From positions 62,001 to 126,000 of the forward strand of contig NZ_AGFX01000047.1 in the NCBI RefSeq assembly GCF_000236805.1: a stretch of 64,000 nucleotides of DNA. The letters run 5' to 3'. Below the pieces are notes generated by a model. The model worked only from the letters and a program-made list of their open reading frames with translations, searched no databases and was not told the origin of the DNA. Shown here in pieces: positions 9,152 to 19,261 of this stretch. Position 1 is the stretch's first letter; every line of letters begins with the position of its first letter. Both the position numbers and the translations under genes were made by a program. This DNA comes from Paenibacillus peoriae KCTC 3763 (lineage in GTDB: Bacteria; Bacillota; Bacilli; Paenibacillales; Paenibacillaceae).

Positions 9152-10786
9152 TCAAGGAGCTGCCGTTGTCTCCGTTGATGCAGATATTTTAGCTTGTGAC
9201 TTGGGTAATACTTTGTACAGGCGCCACTCACCGTTAAACTCACGCTCAAGCTGGACCCACGGCGCACCCTTTTCATATAAATTTGGATACACCATATTGA
9301 TTTTACTCAGCGGCATGCCTGGCATGATTTTAGGTACAAGGATATAATCCACATGGCTATCTTGCGGATAGCTTAATGCTTTATTGAACGAGTAATCACT
9401 TGTGATCAGGAAGCGTTTGGGATACTGACTATACACGATCATCGTGTAGGCCGAGGCCGAATCGGTCATAATCGTCGACTTCGGCAGATGCTCATCCAGC
9501 CAGACGGCGATCTTGCGATCTGATACCTGTCTTACATAGTTCACATTACCCGTTCGGGTGAGGAAGCTGTTCTCATCCGGTGCAATATCCGGACGAGTCA
9601 ACGCATAAGAGAGCAATCCGGCGGTTAACAGCAGACTGACGGATACCAGGCCAAAGGCCGCCCTCCGCCACCGTCCCTGGAGCTGGCTCAGCTCATACGG
9701 CAGCCAGGCCACGGTAATGGGGAACACATACATAAAATAACGGAACCACCCATACGAGGATTGTTTCATCATGAGTAAAAATTGCAACCCCGGCACGGAC
9801 AGAAACAGCAGTAAAATAATCAGGGTTCCCCACCGGAACAAGCGCCCGCTCAATAAGCGAATGAGCAGAATAGCAAACAGCGGCACGGAATACCAGATTG
9901 TTTTGGAAGCAATAAACTTCAAGGCTACCAGCGGATTGGTGAACATCTCCACGAATTTATCATCATTCAGCAATTCTGCCGATTGCGCCGTGTTCGAATA
10001 TTCCGAATTGAGGAAATAAAAAGCATTCCCCATAATGAGATAATTAAAGAAAATCCACAGCAGCCCGGAAAAGACCACGGGGAGCAGGAGCAGAAGCCAG
10101 GTCGCCTCGACCTTGTGCAGCTTTTCCCGCAAAGGCAGTTCACGTCTGTCCATATGCCGATGTAAAAACAGCACTGCTACGACCACGCCACACGCCATCG
10201 CTACGCCCAGGGGTACTGCCTCATAGCGAGTCCAAAACGCCATAGCTAACGCTAATCCGGATACAATCAGACTCGCCGTCATACGATCCTTGAGCCACAG
10301 CGCAAATTCAATCACCGTCATCATAATAAAATATATGTATAGTGAATCACTCAGCCCGTTGGCGCCGAACAGTAAAATAAATGGATTGAGCGCATACAGC
10401 AGAGCCAATACCAAGCTCATCCCTGAGCTAAGCCCGGTTCTGACACCAGCCCGATACAACAGCATAGCAGTTAAAGCAGCGAAGGTTGCACTAAGGATGA
10501 CCGCGGCCAATCCATAGGATGCTAATGCCGGAAAAACCGGATACAGCACCAGAATCACCATTTCCAGAAGACTGGGCAGCGGATTCCAGATAAACCCGAT
10601 TGCGCCCAGATGCGGGTCACGGCTGTACAGCACATAAAATGCGTTAGCTACGCGACTGAGCGCGTCCGTATGCATATATCCCAAAACATAGCTGAAATAA
10701 ATGCCTGCGGACAGCTCTATCGCAAGTATTAATACAAACAGACCTATAGCCATCCATCTGCTTGCAGACCATTTGCGAAAGGACAT
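9152..10786 (-). CDS. ArnT/PMT-like (GT-C fold) membrane glycosyltransferase
   Basis: A 544-residue polytopic protein with about 11-13 TM segments and a soluble C-terminal region from about 400. An acidic pair early in the first periplasmic loop (GYMHTDALSRVANAFYV, residues about 36-52) and the overall plan resemble GT-C lipid-linked sugar transferases of the GT39/GT83 type. It is the last gene of an operon with a DPM1-like GT and a GtrA-like protein. That trio is the usual set for moving a sugar onto undecaprenyl phosphate, flipping it and transferring it outside the cell. The acceptor here is unknown. The start is preceded by GAGGGGG. The 131-base gap upstream shows no convincing terminator. 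Confidence 0.72.
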   Translation of the reverse strand: MSFRKWSASRWMAIGLFVLILAIELSAGIYFSYVLGYMHTDALSRVANAFYVLYSRDPHLGAIGFIWNPLPSLLEMVILVLYPVFPALASYGLAAVILSATFAALTAMLLYRAGVRTGLSSGMSLVLALLYALNPFILLFGANGLSDSLYIYFIMMTVIEFALWLKDRMTASLIVSGLALAMAFWTRYEAVPLGVAMACGVVVAVLFLHRHMDRRELPLREKLHKVEATWLLLLLPVVFSGLLWIFFNYLIMGNAFYFLNSEYSNTAQSAELLNDDKFVEMFTNPLVALKFIASKTIWYSVPLFAILLIRLLSGRLFRWGTLIILLLFLSVPGLQFLLMMKQSSYGWFRYFMYVFPITVAWLPYELSQLQGRWRRAAFGLVSVSLLLTAGLLSYALTRPDIAPDENSFLTRTGNVNYVRQVSDRKIAVWLDEHLPKSTIMTDSASAYTMIVYSQYPKRFLITSDYSFNKALSYPQDSHVDYILVPKIMPGMPLSKINMVYPNLYEKGAPWVQLEREFNGEWRLYKVLPKSQAKISASTETTAAP

Positions 10787-10917
10787 TCCTCTCGTTCCCC
10801 CTCAAACTTGTTGCGGTATTGCAGCTATAGCCTTATCTTTCATCCTATAGCTGCATAAATCGAACCGCTATAATACACCTGAATAATAACAACGTTTTTC
10901 CGTACTTTTTCAAAAAA

Positions 10918-11337
10918 TTATGAAACCTCTTTCTGATGCTTTTGCGGAACGGAGAAAATCCAATAGCGGTTCCAGAGGTAATTATGAATGGGGACGATGA
11001 TGGTAGTCAGCACTTCACCAATCAAATACGGCCAACCAATCCAGTGAATGGTTACGTACATAAGAGCTGCATTCAAAAGCAGGCCACAGGAGCAGACCAA
11101 CAAATATTTAAGAAATTGTGTGCGGCTCCCCTCGCCGGTGGGTTCGAATGTCCAGTTCCGATTCAGCACGTACGAAACGCACAACGTCACCACAAATCCT
11201 ATCGTAGTAGCTGTTACCGCAGGGACCTTGAATAGCTCCACCAGCAGCACAAGCACACCGACATGGATACCTGTACCCAGCAGCCCCACAATACCGTATT
11301 TAATGATTGGATACTTTAGATATGAACGTCTGATCAT
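10918..11337 (-). CDS. GtrA-family small membrane protein (putative lipid-linked sugar flippase)
   Basis: A protein of 139 residues with four TM helices, including IIKYGIVGLLGTGIHVGVLV and a second helix ending in the family signature VSYVLNRNWTF. The C-terminus has a similar NYLWNRYWIF. I place the start at ATG 11337 (GGGAG upstream), which overlaps the preceding GT stop by 38 bases; an in-frame ATG at 11376 lacks a ribosome site. GtrA proteins are thought to help translocate undecaprenyl-phosphate-linked sugars and usually sit beside a GtrB/DPM1-like transferase, as here. Confidence 0.88.
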   Translation of the reverse strand: MIRRSYLKYPIIKYGIVGLLGTGIHVGVLVLLVELFKVPAVTATTIGFVVTLCVSYVLNRNWTFEPTGEGSRTQFLKYLLVCSCGLLLNAALMYVTIHWIGWPYLIGEVLTTIIVPIHNYLWNRYWIFSVPQKHQKEVS

Positions 11338-12307
11338 GTTGATTAAACTCCCTATCCACCCACAATCGGTCAGCATTCGCCCGCTTGTCTGCGATCAGAT
11401 AACGGGGTCGGGCTTTGACTTCGTGATATATGGCGGCAATATATTCTCCTACTACTCCAATGGACAGCATGAGGACACTGCCAATGATCAAGAGCAGCAA
11501 TATGACAGTGGTAAAACCGGTAACAGCGTCACCCATTAATTTACGCATCAAGGTTTGAATCCCCAAGACGACTGAAATCAGCATAAAAATGATTCCCATC
11601 AGACTTACTACCCGCAGCGGTACGGTTGAAAACGAAACAATCGCTTCTGCTGCCAGCCGAAACAGTCCGAACGGACTCCAGCGGCTGGGGCCCTCTTCCC
11701 GCGGAGCCACCCGGAACGAAATCTGGGTTTTGCGGAAGCCAAGCCAGGCCGTCATTCCGCGGAAAAACGGCATCCGCTCCGGCATGGCCATCCAGGCATC
11801 CACGACCCGACGATCCAAAAGCTTATAATCAGAAGCATCTTTCAGGTTAAAGCCCGTCAGACGGTTCAAGGTCGCATAGAACAATGAAGCCCCAAGCTTT
11901 TTGCCCACCGACTCTTCTCCCCTGAATTCTTTCACACATTCGACCAGATCATAACCTTCATTTTGCCACAAACGCACCATTTCCCCGATCATCTCAGGAG
12001 GATGCTGCAAATCACCGTCCATGACGATGATCGCATCGCCGGAGGCGTTTTCCAAACCTGCGCACAGTGCCAGTTCCTTGCCAAAGTTCCGGCTCAGCCG
12101 CAGCGCGAGCAAAGAAGGCATGCGACGGGACAATTCGGACAGTTTGAGCCACGTATCGTCTTTGGAACCATCATCTACGATAATCAGCTCATAGCGTGGG
12201 GTAACAACAGACAATACTCCATCAATTACCGTGAGTGAACGCTCCAAATGCGAGCTTTCATTATACATCGGAATGACGACGGATAAAAAAGGTATTTTAG
12301 TCTCCAT
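11300..12307 (-). CDS. DPM1/GtrB-like GT2 polyprenyl-phosphate glycosyltransferase
   Basis: About 335 residues. The N-terminal GT-A domain has VVIPMYNESSHLERSL, IIVDDGSKDDT and the metal-binding VMDGDLQHPPE. Two C-terminal TM helices follow (about 230-260 and 265-295). This is the layout of undecaprenyl-phosphate hexose synthases such as GtrB and YkcC. It should load a sugar from a nucleotide donor onto the lipid carrier at the cytoplasmic face. Start: ATG 12307 follows AAGAAGGGG; the in-frame ATG at 12328 has no ribosome site. It follows the MshEN-GT gene without a real gap and overlaps the GtrA gene. Confidence 0.9.
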   Translation of the reverse strand: METKIPFLSVVIPMYNESSHLERSLTVIDGVLSVVTPRYELIIVDDGSKDDTWLKLSELSRRMPSLLALRLSRNFGKELALCAGLENASGDAIIVMDGDLQHPPEMIGEMVRLWQNEGYDLVECVKEFRGEESVGKKLGASLFYATLNRLTGFNLKDASDYKLLDRRVVDAWMAMPERMPFFRGMTAWLGFRKTQISFRVAPREEGPSRWSPFGLFRLAAEAIVSFSTVPLRVVSLMGIIFMLISVVLGIQTLMRKLMGDAVTGFTTVILLLLIIGSVLMLSIGVVGEYIAAIYHEVKARPRYLIADKRANADRLWVDREFNQHDQTFISKVSNH

Positions 12308-12330
12308 TCTTGCCCCTTCTTTCTTCATAT

Positions 12331-14787
12331 TCAGGAGGACTGTGCCGGGGCATCATCCAAGTCGTGCATATCGGTCAGACCATGTGTCGTCTTCTCCCAA
12401 TAGAACGGCTTGGTAATGAGCTGCCAGGCTGCTTTTACCGCAGCTATACTCATAAGTACCCAATATATTGGCGAAAGTAGCCCGTATTTGACCATCGCGT
12501 ATGAAAATGTGCGTTCACCACGCTCTTCCAGCTCCCCGATGACCCAATACATGCCGGCCACATTACTGAATACGAACAGAAAGTTGCCGATATAAAATTC
12601 CGCGCTGGCCAGGTAATACACATAACCCGGAAACAGCTTGGGAATAAAGGACAACTCCCAGCCAAACCATAAAATAAGCAAGCCCCAAAAAATCGGGTTC
12701 AGCAAAGGCAGCATTGGAGTTGCCAGAATCATGACCTGAAAACCAAAAAAACCTTTCCAGCCCACTTCACGCACCAATTTCACCGGATTGCGCATATGAA
12801 CCAGCCATGTCTGCATATAACCCTTGATCCAGCGTGACCGCTGACGAATCCAGTTGCCGACGCGGCTGTTGGCCTCCTCCCATGTACGGGAGTCGACAAT
12901 GGCGGTTTTATAGCCGCCTTTATACAGACGTATGCCCAGATCGGCATCCTCGGTTACATTGTAGGGGTCCCATGCGTTGATATCCTTCAATACAGATACC
13001 CGAAAATGATTGGACGTGCCGCCGAGCGGAATTGGGGTATCTAGCTGCATAATGCCTGGCAGCAGCAATTCGAACCACATGCTGTATTCTTGAGTGAACC
13101 AGCGAGTGAGCAAATTTTGCGTGCTGTTAAAATAATTGAGCTTCGCTTGAATACATGCGTAATTCTCAGGAAGTGAATTGAACGCCGCAATGACCTTTTT
13201 AAGCTGGTCAGGGTCGGGACGATCCTCGGCATCGTAAATGACGACAAATTCGCCACGTGCCCGAATAAGCCCGTAATTACATGCCTTTGGCTTGGTTTTC
13301 GGCAAGCCGTCAGGCACGACCAGTGTCGTATAATAGGCAGGCAGCTTCATCTCGCGAAGCAGCTCAATCGTCTCCATGTCGTCCTCTTCAATTAGCAACC
13401 GTACATCCAGCTTGGACTTGGGATAATCCAGCTGTTCCAAATTCCGCAACAGCATCGGAAGCACACCAGCCTCCTTGTACATCGGTACAAGAATCGTATA
13501 AATCGGCAGCTTTTTCTCATCCATGGCGTCAACTTCTTCCTTCGTGAAGCGAAGCTGCGCCTCACGCCGGGAACCGAGATAGATAATGCCGAATTTGAAC
13601 AGGGTCATCGCAAAATAAAACAGCTGAATCATCATATTGATAATCAGTATCGTTTTCCAGCTGTTCCAGAAGAGGCCGAGCAGTGTAATTACACCCATAG
13701 CCGCGAACACCAACAACTGCCCCTTCGTAAAGGTCGTGCGCGCCGAATTGTGCGGCTCTTTTTCCAGCAGTCCGGTCGTGCTCTCTTGCATCATTTCTTC
13801 GCCGTAAATTTTACCCCAGAGCTGTTCCATTTCTTCCTTGGTCGCCAGCACTTGCTCTACCGGCATACCGAGGATTTCCTCCAGCTTCAAGCGTCGCTCT
13901 TCCGGCAGCGGGTCACTGACCGCCACAATATAGCGGTTCATATATTGATGAATGACCACCACACCATAAGCCATAGCCACCTGCTCGGGCAGCTTATAGG
14001 CAGCATCCAGCGCCAGCTCCTCACCGATACGGCCAATCTGGTTCTGTGTAGCAATCGCGCGGTACAGATCCGCAGGTTCCAGCATTTGCAATGACAGTAA
14101 AATGTCGCCGAGCAGCCCGCCGCTCTTCGCCTGGAACTCCAGTGCGCGCTCTAGCTGCTCGGGTAAAATATAGCCGGAACGAACCAGCATATCGCCTAAT
14201 CGTTCCTTGGACTCGTCCCCGCTAACCTGCTGCTGTAGCTGCCCGGCTTTAATGAAGCCCATCTCCACGAGAATGTCACCCAGCCTGCCCCCATAACGCT
14301 TCTGGTTTCGGATGGCGTCCGCCAGCTGATCCCGAGTAATCAGCCCGTTCTCCACCAATTGATCCCCCAGACGGGCTTTGCCGTTTCGTCCGCTTTGTTC
14401 TCCAGTGACAATCTCTCCATCTGCCGCGCCTGCCACACTGGAGACCGCTCCCATCGCAGCGCCTGCTGCCTGTTCCTGCTGCCCGGAAGCGTACTGGACT
14501 TGTGCCTCTGGTGCCTGTCCAGCCTGCATGTCTCCATCCAGCGATGGCTCCACTACTGCTGAATCATCAGCCTTCTTGATAGCCTGGATGCGAAGCTCTG
14601 TATCCTGAAGTCGCCGTTCCAGCTCTTCGATATGAAAATCAAGCTTGTACAGCACCGGAGCCTGCTCCAATCGCTGGGCTTCCAACTGCTGCGTCAGCTG
14701 AGTGATCAACTGACGCTCCTCTTTTATTTTTTTCTTGGTTTGGCGAATCGACACTCCGCCAACCTGCCACCTAAGCTTGTCACCCAT
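12331..14787 (-). CDS. MshEN-GT2 fusion: c-di-GMP-responsive-type processive glycosyltransferase, NfrB-like
   Basis: An 818-residue fusion (ATG 14787 with GGGCGGG upstream, chosen over a TTG at 14838). Residues 1-75 include a coiled coil. A Gln/Ala-rich linker at about 80-135 is followed by tandem MshEN motifs at about 138-188 (RLGDQLVENGLI.. then RLGDILVEMGFI..) and about 196-250 (RLGDMLVRSGYI.. then LLGDILLSLQML..). A T2SSE-N-like segment follows to about 325. TM helices lie at about 358-405. The GT2 catalytic domain has DAED (519-522), TEDAD (612-616) and QRSRW (649-653), and more TM helices follow. MshEN repeats bind c-di-GMP in other proteins; E. coli NfrB pairs such a module with a GT2 domain to build a surface glycan. 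All GT motifs are intact, so I infer a polymerase switched by c-di-GMP. Polymer identity is unknown. Confidence 0.85.
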   Translation of the reverse strand: MGDKLRWQVGGVSIRQTKKKIKEERQLITQLTQQLEAQRLEQAPVLYKLDFHIEELERRLQDTELRIQAIKKADDSAVVEPSLDGDMQAGQAPEAQVQYASGQQEQAAGAAMGAVSSVAGAADGEIVTGEQSGRNGKARLGDQLVENGLITRDQLADAIRNQKRYGGRLGDILVEMGFIKAGQLQQQVSGDESKERLGDMLVRSGYILPEQLERALEFQAKSGGLLGDILLSLQMLEPADLYRAIATQNQIGRIGEELALDAAYKLPEQVAMAYGVVVIHQYMNRYIVAVSDPLPEERRLKLEEILGMPVEQVLATKEEMEQLWGKIYGEEMMQESTTGLLEKEPHNSARTTFTKGQLLVFAAMGVITLLGLFWNSWKTILIINMMIQLFYFAMTLFKFGIIYLGSRREAQLRFTKEEVDAMDEKKLPIYTILVPMYKEAGVLPMLLRNLEQLDYPKSKLDVRLLIEEDDMETIELLREMKLPAYYTTLVVPDGLPKTKPKACNYGLIRARGEFVVIYDAEDRPDPDQLKKVIAAFNSLPENYACIQAKLNYFNSTQNLLTRWFTQEYSMWFELLLPGIMQLDTPIPLGGTSNHFRVSVLKDINAWDPYNVTEDADLGIRLYKGGYKTAIVDSRTWEEANSRVGNWIRQRSRWIKGYMQTWLVHMRNPVKLVREVGWKGFFGFQVMILATPMLPLLNPIFWGLLILWFGWELSFIPKLFPGYVYYLASAEFYIGNFLFVFSNVAGMYWVIGELEERGERTFSYAMVKYGLLSPIYWVLMSIAAVKAAWQLITKPFYWEKTTHGLTDMHDLDDAPAQSS

Positions 14788-15031
14788 GGATTCCCGCCCT
14801 TTCAATCCAGCGCCGCTCTTCGGCGAGCGCGTCCGCAAGCAACTGCTTCAGTTCCTCATCCCGCTGCTTTTTCCGTTCCAGCGCCGCGTGAAAAAGCTCC
14901 CGTTCCTCACGCAGCAACTTCTCCGCTTGTATCCGCTCCTTATTCAATGAAGACACCAGTTGTTCGGCGTCAGAAGCACGATAACCAATCCATGCGCTCT
15001 TTAACTGCCGCACCGTTCTTTTACTTCTCAT
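14780..15031 (-). CDS. Small coiled-coil protein, first gene of the glycan operon
   Basis: An 83-residue, highly charged protein with no signal peptide or TM segment. Residues about 20-78 are almost continuous helix-forming heptads rich in Glu, Lys, Arg, Leu and Gln. The start at 15031 has a strong AGGAGG a few bases upstream, and the stop overlaps the start of the MshEN-GT gene by 8 bases, so the reading frame is real and coupled. I do not recognise the family. The GT itself begins with a similar coiled coil, so the two may assemble; that is inference. Confidence 0.7.
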   Translation of the reverse strand: MRSKRTVRQLKSAWIGYRASDAEQLVSSLNKERIQAEKLLREERELFHAALERKKQRDEELKQLLADALAEERRWIERAGIHG

Positions 15032-15475
15032 AATACCTCCTGTACCTTCCCGACTCTGTCCCTTGAGCGTATTACTACTTCAATGATCCATCCGCCCCTA
15101 TGCGCATCAGAACATCCTTATATTTCTTATATATACCAATCGTTTACACATTGATGCAAATTTTCCGGTTAGAAAGCACTCTTTCCGGCCTGATTTCAGC
15201 TATGTAAAAATGGGTCCGTTCTGGCTAATTGGGTCTACCTTTAAAAACTTAGTGCTATTCTACCATAATTATGTCAGAAGTAGGTATATAAAATGTAAAC
15301 TATTCAATCTTTCATACTTATGTATAACTAGGTATTTAGAACTACTCTTATATATCTTGAAAAACACAAAAGGCACCGCGAACGGTGCCCTCTATTGAAC
15401 AAAACTTGAGATTCCCTATATGGTCTTGTAACCACATAGAAGAATCATGCTACTTTTGCTGATTCAGTTACTCCG
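15032..15475. other. 444-base intergenic region between the glycan operon and argH
   Basis: It holds the argH terminator (15372-15389) and, on the minus strand, a possible promoter for the glycan operon: TTGCAT (15154-15159), an 18-base spacer, then TATATA (15130-15135). That promoter is a weak match. The stretch from about 15160 to 15370 is AT-rich and shows nothing I can name. Confidence 0.35.
15365..15389 (-). terminator. Terminator of the arginine operon (after argH)
   Basis: GGCACCG TTCG CGGTGCC, a perfect 7-bp stem with a stable TTCG tetraloop, is followed on the minus strand by TTTTGTGTTTTT. It lies about 90 bases past the argH stop. Confidence 0.88.
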
Positions 15476-16876
15476 TTAGTGCTTTTCAAACCAGGCTGAC
15501 GTGTTCGCCAAGAGCTGCTCACTGCGTCCAATGGCAGCCTGTACCTGTCCTGTAGCAGTTCCGCCATATACATTCCGTGCGTTCACTACCGCCTCCGGTT
15601 GAAGCACCTCATAAATACGGTCATCGAACAAATCGGAGAATTGCTGGAATTCCTCCAGTGTCAGATCAAGCAAATATTTGCCGTGCTGGATACAATACAG
15701 CACGGTTTTGCCGATGACCTCATGCGCCTGACGGAAAGGAAGTCCCTTGCCGACCAGGAAATCCGCAATATCCGTTGCGTTGGAGAAATCCTGGTTGACC
15801 GCTTGACGCATGCGATCCTTGTTCACCTTCATCGTGGCGATCATCGGTGCGAACAGTTGCAGCGCTCCTTCCAGCGTAGCAACGGTATCAAACATCCCTT
15901 CCTTGTCCTCCTGCATATCCTTGTTGTATGCCAGTGGCAAGGATTTCAGAACGGTCAGCAAGCCCACGAGATTGCCGTAGACACGTCCGGTTTTGCCGCG
16001 TACCAGCTCCGGTACGTCCGGGTTCTTCTTCTGAGGCATAATGCTGCTGCCTGTGCAAAAAGCATCATCCAGCTCCACGAAGCCAAACTCCGTGCTGCTC
16101 CACAGCACCAGTTCCTCGCTCAGACGAGACAAATGCGTCATTATCAGCGAGGCTCCGGCCAGGAACTCTACTATAAAATCCCGGTCGCTGACGGCATCCA
16201 GACTATTTTCATATACGCCATCAAACCCGAGCTGCTCAGCTACAAAATGACGATCGATCGGGAAGGTAGTTCCTGCCAAAGCGCCAGCACCTAACGGCAA
16301 TACATTGATACGCTTGTAGCTGTCCTTCAGACGGTCAATATCACGTTCCAGCATAGATACATATGCCAGCAAATGATGTGCAAACAAAATCGGCTGCGCA
16401 CGCTGCAAGTGTGTGTATCCAGGTACAATCGTGTCCAGATTGTCTTTCGCCTGTCCGATTAATGCGGCTTGCACATCTTGTAGCATCCCCACCAGCGATA
16501 CGACACGGCCACGCAAATACAAGTGCATATCCGTGGCTACCTGGTCATTGCGACTGCGGCCTGTGTGCAGCTTGCCGCCAACCGGACCAATGGCTTCGAT
16601 CAGATTTTTTTCGATATTCATGTGAATATCCTCGTCCGAAACGGAGAATTCAATCTCTCCGCGGCGGATGCGTTCCAGTACCGTGTGCAGTCCTTCCTTG
16701 ATCGTGTCGGCATCCGCTTGAGGAATAATGCCGCATTTGCCCAGCATGGCCACATGTGCCAAGCTGCCCTGAATATCCTCTTCTGCCAACGCCTGATCAA
16801 ATCCGATAGAAGCCGTGTATTCCTCTACCAGCTTATTCGTTTGCTTCGTAAAACGCCCGCCCCATAACTTACTCAT
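15476..16876 (-). CDS. argH: Argininosuccinate lyase
   Basis: Splits argininosuccinate into arginine and fumarate, the last step of arginine synthesis, in the cytoplasm. The product has 466 residues from ATG 16876 ([11 protein letters not shown], the family start; GAGGGGAT upstream). An in-frame codon at 16903 would add a spurious extension. The fumarase/ASL-superfamily signature [12 protein letters not shown] carries the catalytic Ser loop. [15 protein letters not shown] and [10 protein letters not shown] are also present. It is the last gene of the arg cluster, 87 bases after argG. Confidence 0.97.
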   Translation of the reverse strand: MSKLWGGRFTKQTNKLVEEYTASIGFDQALAEEDIQGSLAHVAMLGKCGIIPQADADTIKEGLHTVLERIRRGEIEFSVSDEDIHMNIEKNLIEAIGPVGGKLHTGRSRNDQVATDMHLYLRGRVVSLVGMLQDVQAALIGQAKDNLDTIVPGYTHLQRAQPILFAHHLLAYVSMLERDIDRLKDSYKRINVLPLGAGALAGTTFPIDRHFVAEQLGFDGVYENSLDAVSDRDFIVEFLAGASLIMTHLSRLSEELVLWSSTEFGFVELDDAFCTGSSIMPQKKNPDVPELVRGKTGRVYGNLVGLLTVLKSLPLAYNKDMQEDKEGMFDTVATLEGALQLFAPMIATMKVNKDRMRQAVNQDFSNATDIADFLVGKGLPFRQAHEVIGKTVLYCIQHGKYLLDLTLEEFQQFSDLFDDRIYEVLQPEAVVNARNVYGGTATGQVQAAIGRSEQLLANTSAWFEKH

Positions 16877-16963
16877 CGCATGATCCCCTCTCTGCAATAA
16901 CAAGCCGCCCTCGTCGTTTGGACAAGAACGGCCCGCATTCCGTACATTTTTTAGATTACATCA

Positions 16964-18199
16964 TTATTTATGATTTTTTGTTACACCTGCATTAACCTTC
17001 AAGCGTAAAGCATTCAACCGGATGAAGCCCGTTGCATCACCTTGATCGTAGGCTTGTGTTGGATCGGCTTCCATCGTCGCAATATCCGGGTTGTACAGGC
17101 TAACCGGACTTTTGACGCCTGCGCCGATAATATTGCCCTTGTACAGCTTCACGCGCACCGTACCACTGACGTTTTTCTGGCTCTCATGAACCAGAGCCTG
17201 CAAAGCCACACGTTCCGGTGCAAACCAGAACCCGTTGTACACCAAGGTAGCATAACGGGTAATCAGACTGTCACGCAAATTCATAACTTCACGATCCATC
17301 GTGATGGATTCCATTTTGCGGTGAGCTGTGAACAGGATCGTACCGCCCGGTGTCTCGTAGACTCCGCGGCTCTTCATGCCCACAAAACGGTTCTCCACCA
17401 TATCCACGCGTCCGATGCCGTGCTTGCCGCCCAGCTCATTCAGCTTTTCCATCACCTGCAGCGGAGTCAACTGCTCTCCGTTCAAAGCGACGCAGTTGCC
17501 TGCTTCAAATTCCAGCTCCAAATATTCCGCTTCATCAGGAGCGTCCTCTGGCGCGTTGCTGAGCAAGAACATTTCTTTATTTTCAGGAGCGCTTGGATCA
17601 AACCAAGGGTCTTCCAGCACACCGCTTTCATAGCTGATATGCAGCAGGTTGCGGTCCATGGAGTACGGCTTGGCTGCAGAAGCGGTTACCGGAATATTGT
17701 GTTTTTCAGCATAGGCAATCATTTCTGCCCGGCCCGGGAACTGATTGCGGAACTCTTCCAGCCGCCAAGGTGCAATCACCTTGATATCTGGCGTCAACGC
17801 CGCCGCGTTCAGCTCGAAGCGCACCTGATCGTTGCCTTTACCTGTTGCGCCGTGAGCGATCGCTGTTGCTCCCTCGGCAATCGCAATATCGACCATCCGC
17901 TTAGCGATCAATGGACGTGCAATACTCGTTCCGAGCAAATATTGTCCTTCATACAAAGCACCCGCCTGAAACATCGGATAAATAAAATCCTTGGCGAATT
18001 CATCACGCAGATCATCAATGTACACTTTGGAAGCTCCCGTAGCTAGCGCTTTTTCCTCCAACCCGTCCAGTTCTTCCTTCTGACCAATGTCAGCGGTAAA
18101 TGCGATGATCTCGGCATCATACGTTTCCTTGAGCCATTTCAGAATGACCGACGTATCCAGACCGCCGGAATATGCGAGTACGATTTTTTCTTTTGCCAT
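16964..18199 (-). CDS. argG: Argininosuccinate synthase
   Basis: ATP-dependent condensation of citrulline and aspartate to argininosuccinate. The start is ATG 18199 ([25 protein letters not shown] nine bases upstream), giving 411 residues. The PP-loop AYSGGLDTS and the [13 protein letters not shown] motif are intact. It lies between argF and argH on the same strand with a 54-base gap to argF, so it is cotranscribed with the ornithine branch. In B. subtilis argGH form a separate operon. Confidence 0.97.
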   Translation of the reverse strand: MAKEKIVLAYSGGLDTSVILKWLKETYDAEIIAFTADIGQKEELDGLEEKALATGASKVYIDDLRDEFAKDFIYPMFQAGALYEGQYLLGTSIARPLIAKRMVDIAIAEGATAIAHGATGKGNDQVRFELNAAALTPDIKVIAPWRLEEFRNQFPGRAEMIAYAEKHNIPVTASAAKPYSMDRNLLHISYESGVLEDPWFDPSAPENKEMFLLSNAPEDAPDEAEYLELEFEAGNCVALNGEQLTPLQVMEKLNELGGKHGIGRVDMVENRFVGMKSRGVYETPGGTILFTAHRKMESITMDREVMNLRDSLITRYATLVYNGFWFAPERVALQALVHESQKNVSGTVRVKLYKGNIIGAGVKSPVSLYNPDIATMEADPTQAYDQGDATGFIRLNALRLKVNAGVTKNHK

Positions 18200-18253
18200 G
18201 ATTAAAGTCCTCCCCAAAATGCTTCTAGCCTTTATCTTCCTTACCTATCTTCC

Positions 18254-19210
18254 TTATCCCAGCAAAGCAACCAACAGCGCTTTTTGCGCATGCAGGCGAT
18301 TTTCCGCTTCATCAAAAATGACCGAATTCGGACCGTCAATGACACCCGCACTCACTTCTTCCCCACGATGTGCAGGCAGACAGTGCAGGAACAAATAATC
18401 CGGCTTCGCCAGCTGGACCAGCTCCTCATTTACCTGGAAGTCGGCAAAAGCAAGCTCACGCTCCTTCTGCTCTTCCTCAAAGCCCATGCTCGCCCATACA
18501 TCCGTATAAATTGCATCCGCATCCTTTACCGCTTCTTGCGGACTCTGCGTTATAACGATTTCACTCCCTGTTTGTTTGGCAATCTCACGGGAAGCTGCAA
18601 CCACACTCGGGTCAGGCTCGTATCCAGCAGGGCTTGCAATCGACACATGTACTCCGAGCTTCGCTCCGCCGATCAATAGAGAATGCGCCATATTGTTGCC
18701 ATCCCCGATATAAGCCAATTTGAGTCCTTTTAGCTTACCCTTTTGCTCATACAAGGTTTGGTAATCAGCCAGCACCTGACATGGATGCGCCAAATCGCTC
18801 AAGCCGTTGATCACAGGAACGGATGCATAACGTGCCAATTCTACGACATTATCGTGCCCAAAGGTACGAATCATAATGCCGTCCAGATAGCGTGACATGA
18901 CTTGCGCCATGTCGCTAATAGGCTCACCGCGTCCCAGTTGAATGTCATTTTTGCTAAGGAAAAGGGCATGCCCGCCCAATTGATACATACCGACTTCAAA
19001 GGAAACCCGTGTACGTGTGGAGGATTTTTCGAAAATCAGTCCAAGTGTTTTCCCCTGTAGCGGCTGATAGGTTTCCCCGTTTTTGTGCTTACGCTTGATT
19101 TCGATGGCGAGATCAATTAAATACTGGATTTCCTCTGCCGAGTAGTCATCCAGCTCAAGGAAGTCCCGGCCCTTCAAATTCACCTGGTGCAGTGCGCCGC
19201 TCTGGCTCAT
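18254..19210 (-). CDS. argF: Ornithine carbamoyltransferase
   Basis: Forms citrulline from ornithine and carbamoyl phosphate. It has 318 residues with the carbamoyl-phosphate loop EKSSTRTRVSFE, the HPCQ motif in LSDLAHPCQVLADYQT, and the ornithine-binding loops DVWASMG and HCLPAHRGEEV. Biosynthetic context (argCJBD upstream, argGH downstream) favours ArgF over the catabolic ArcB. No lesion was seen. Confidence 0.96.
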   Translation of the reverse strand: MSQSGALHQVNLKGRDFLELDDYSAEEIQYLIDLAIEIKRKHKNGETYQPLQGKTLGLIFEKSSTRTRVSFEVGMYQLGGHALFLSKNDIQLGRGEPISDMAQVMSRYLDGIMIRTFGHDNVVELARYASVPVINGLSDLAHPCQVLADYQTLYEQKGKLKGLKLAYIGDGNNMAHSLLIGGAKLGVHVSIASPAGYEPDPSVVAASREIAKQTGSEIVITQSPQEAVKDADAIYTDVWASMGFEEEQKERELAFADFQVNEELVQLAKPDYLFLHCLPAHRGEEVSAGVIDGPNSVIFDEAENRLHAQKALLVALLG

Positions 19211-19261
19211 GTTATCGTCTCCTTTTACACTCTTCTTATCTAGGATGATTGGGTCTTTACA

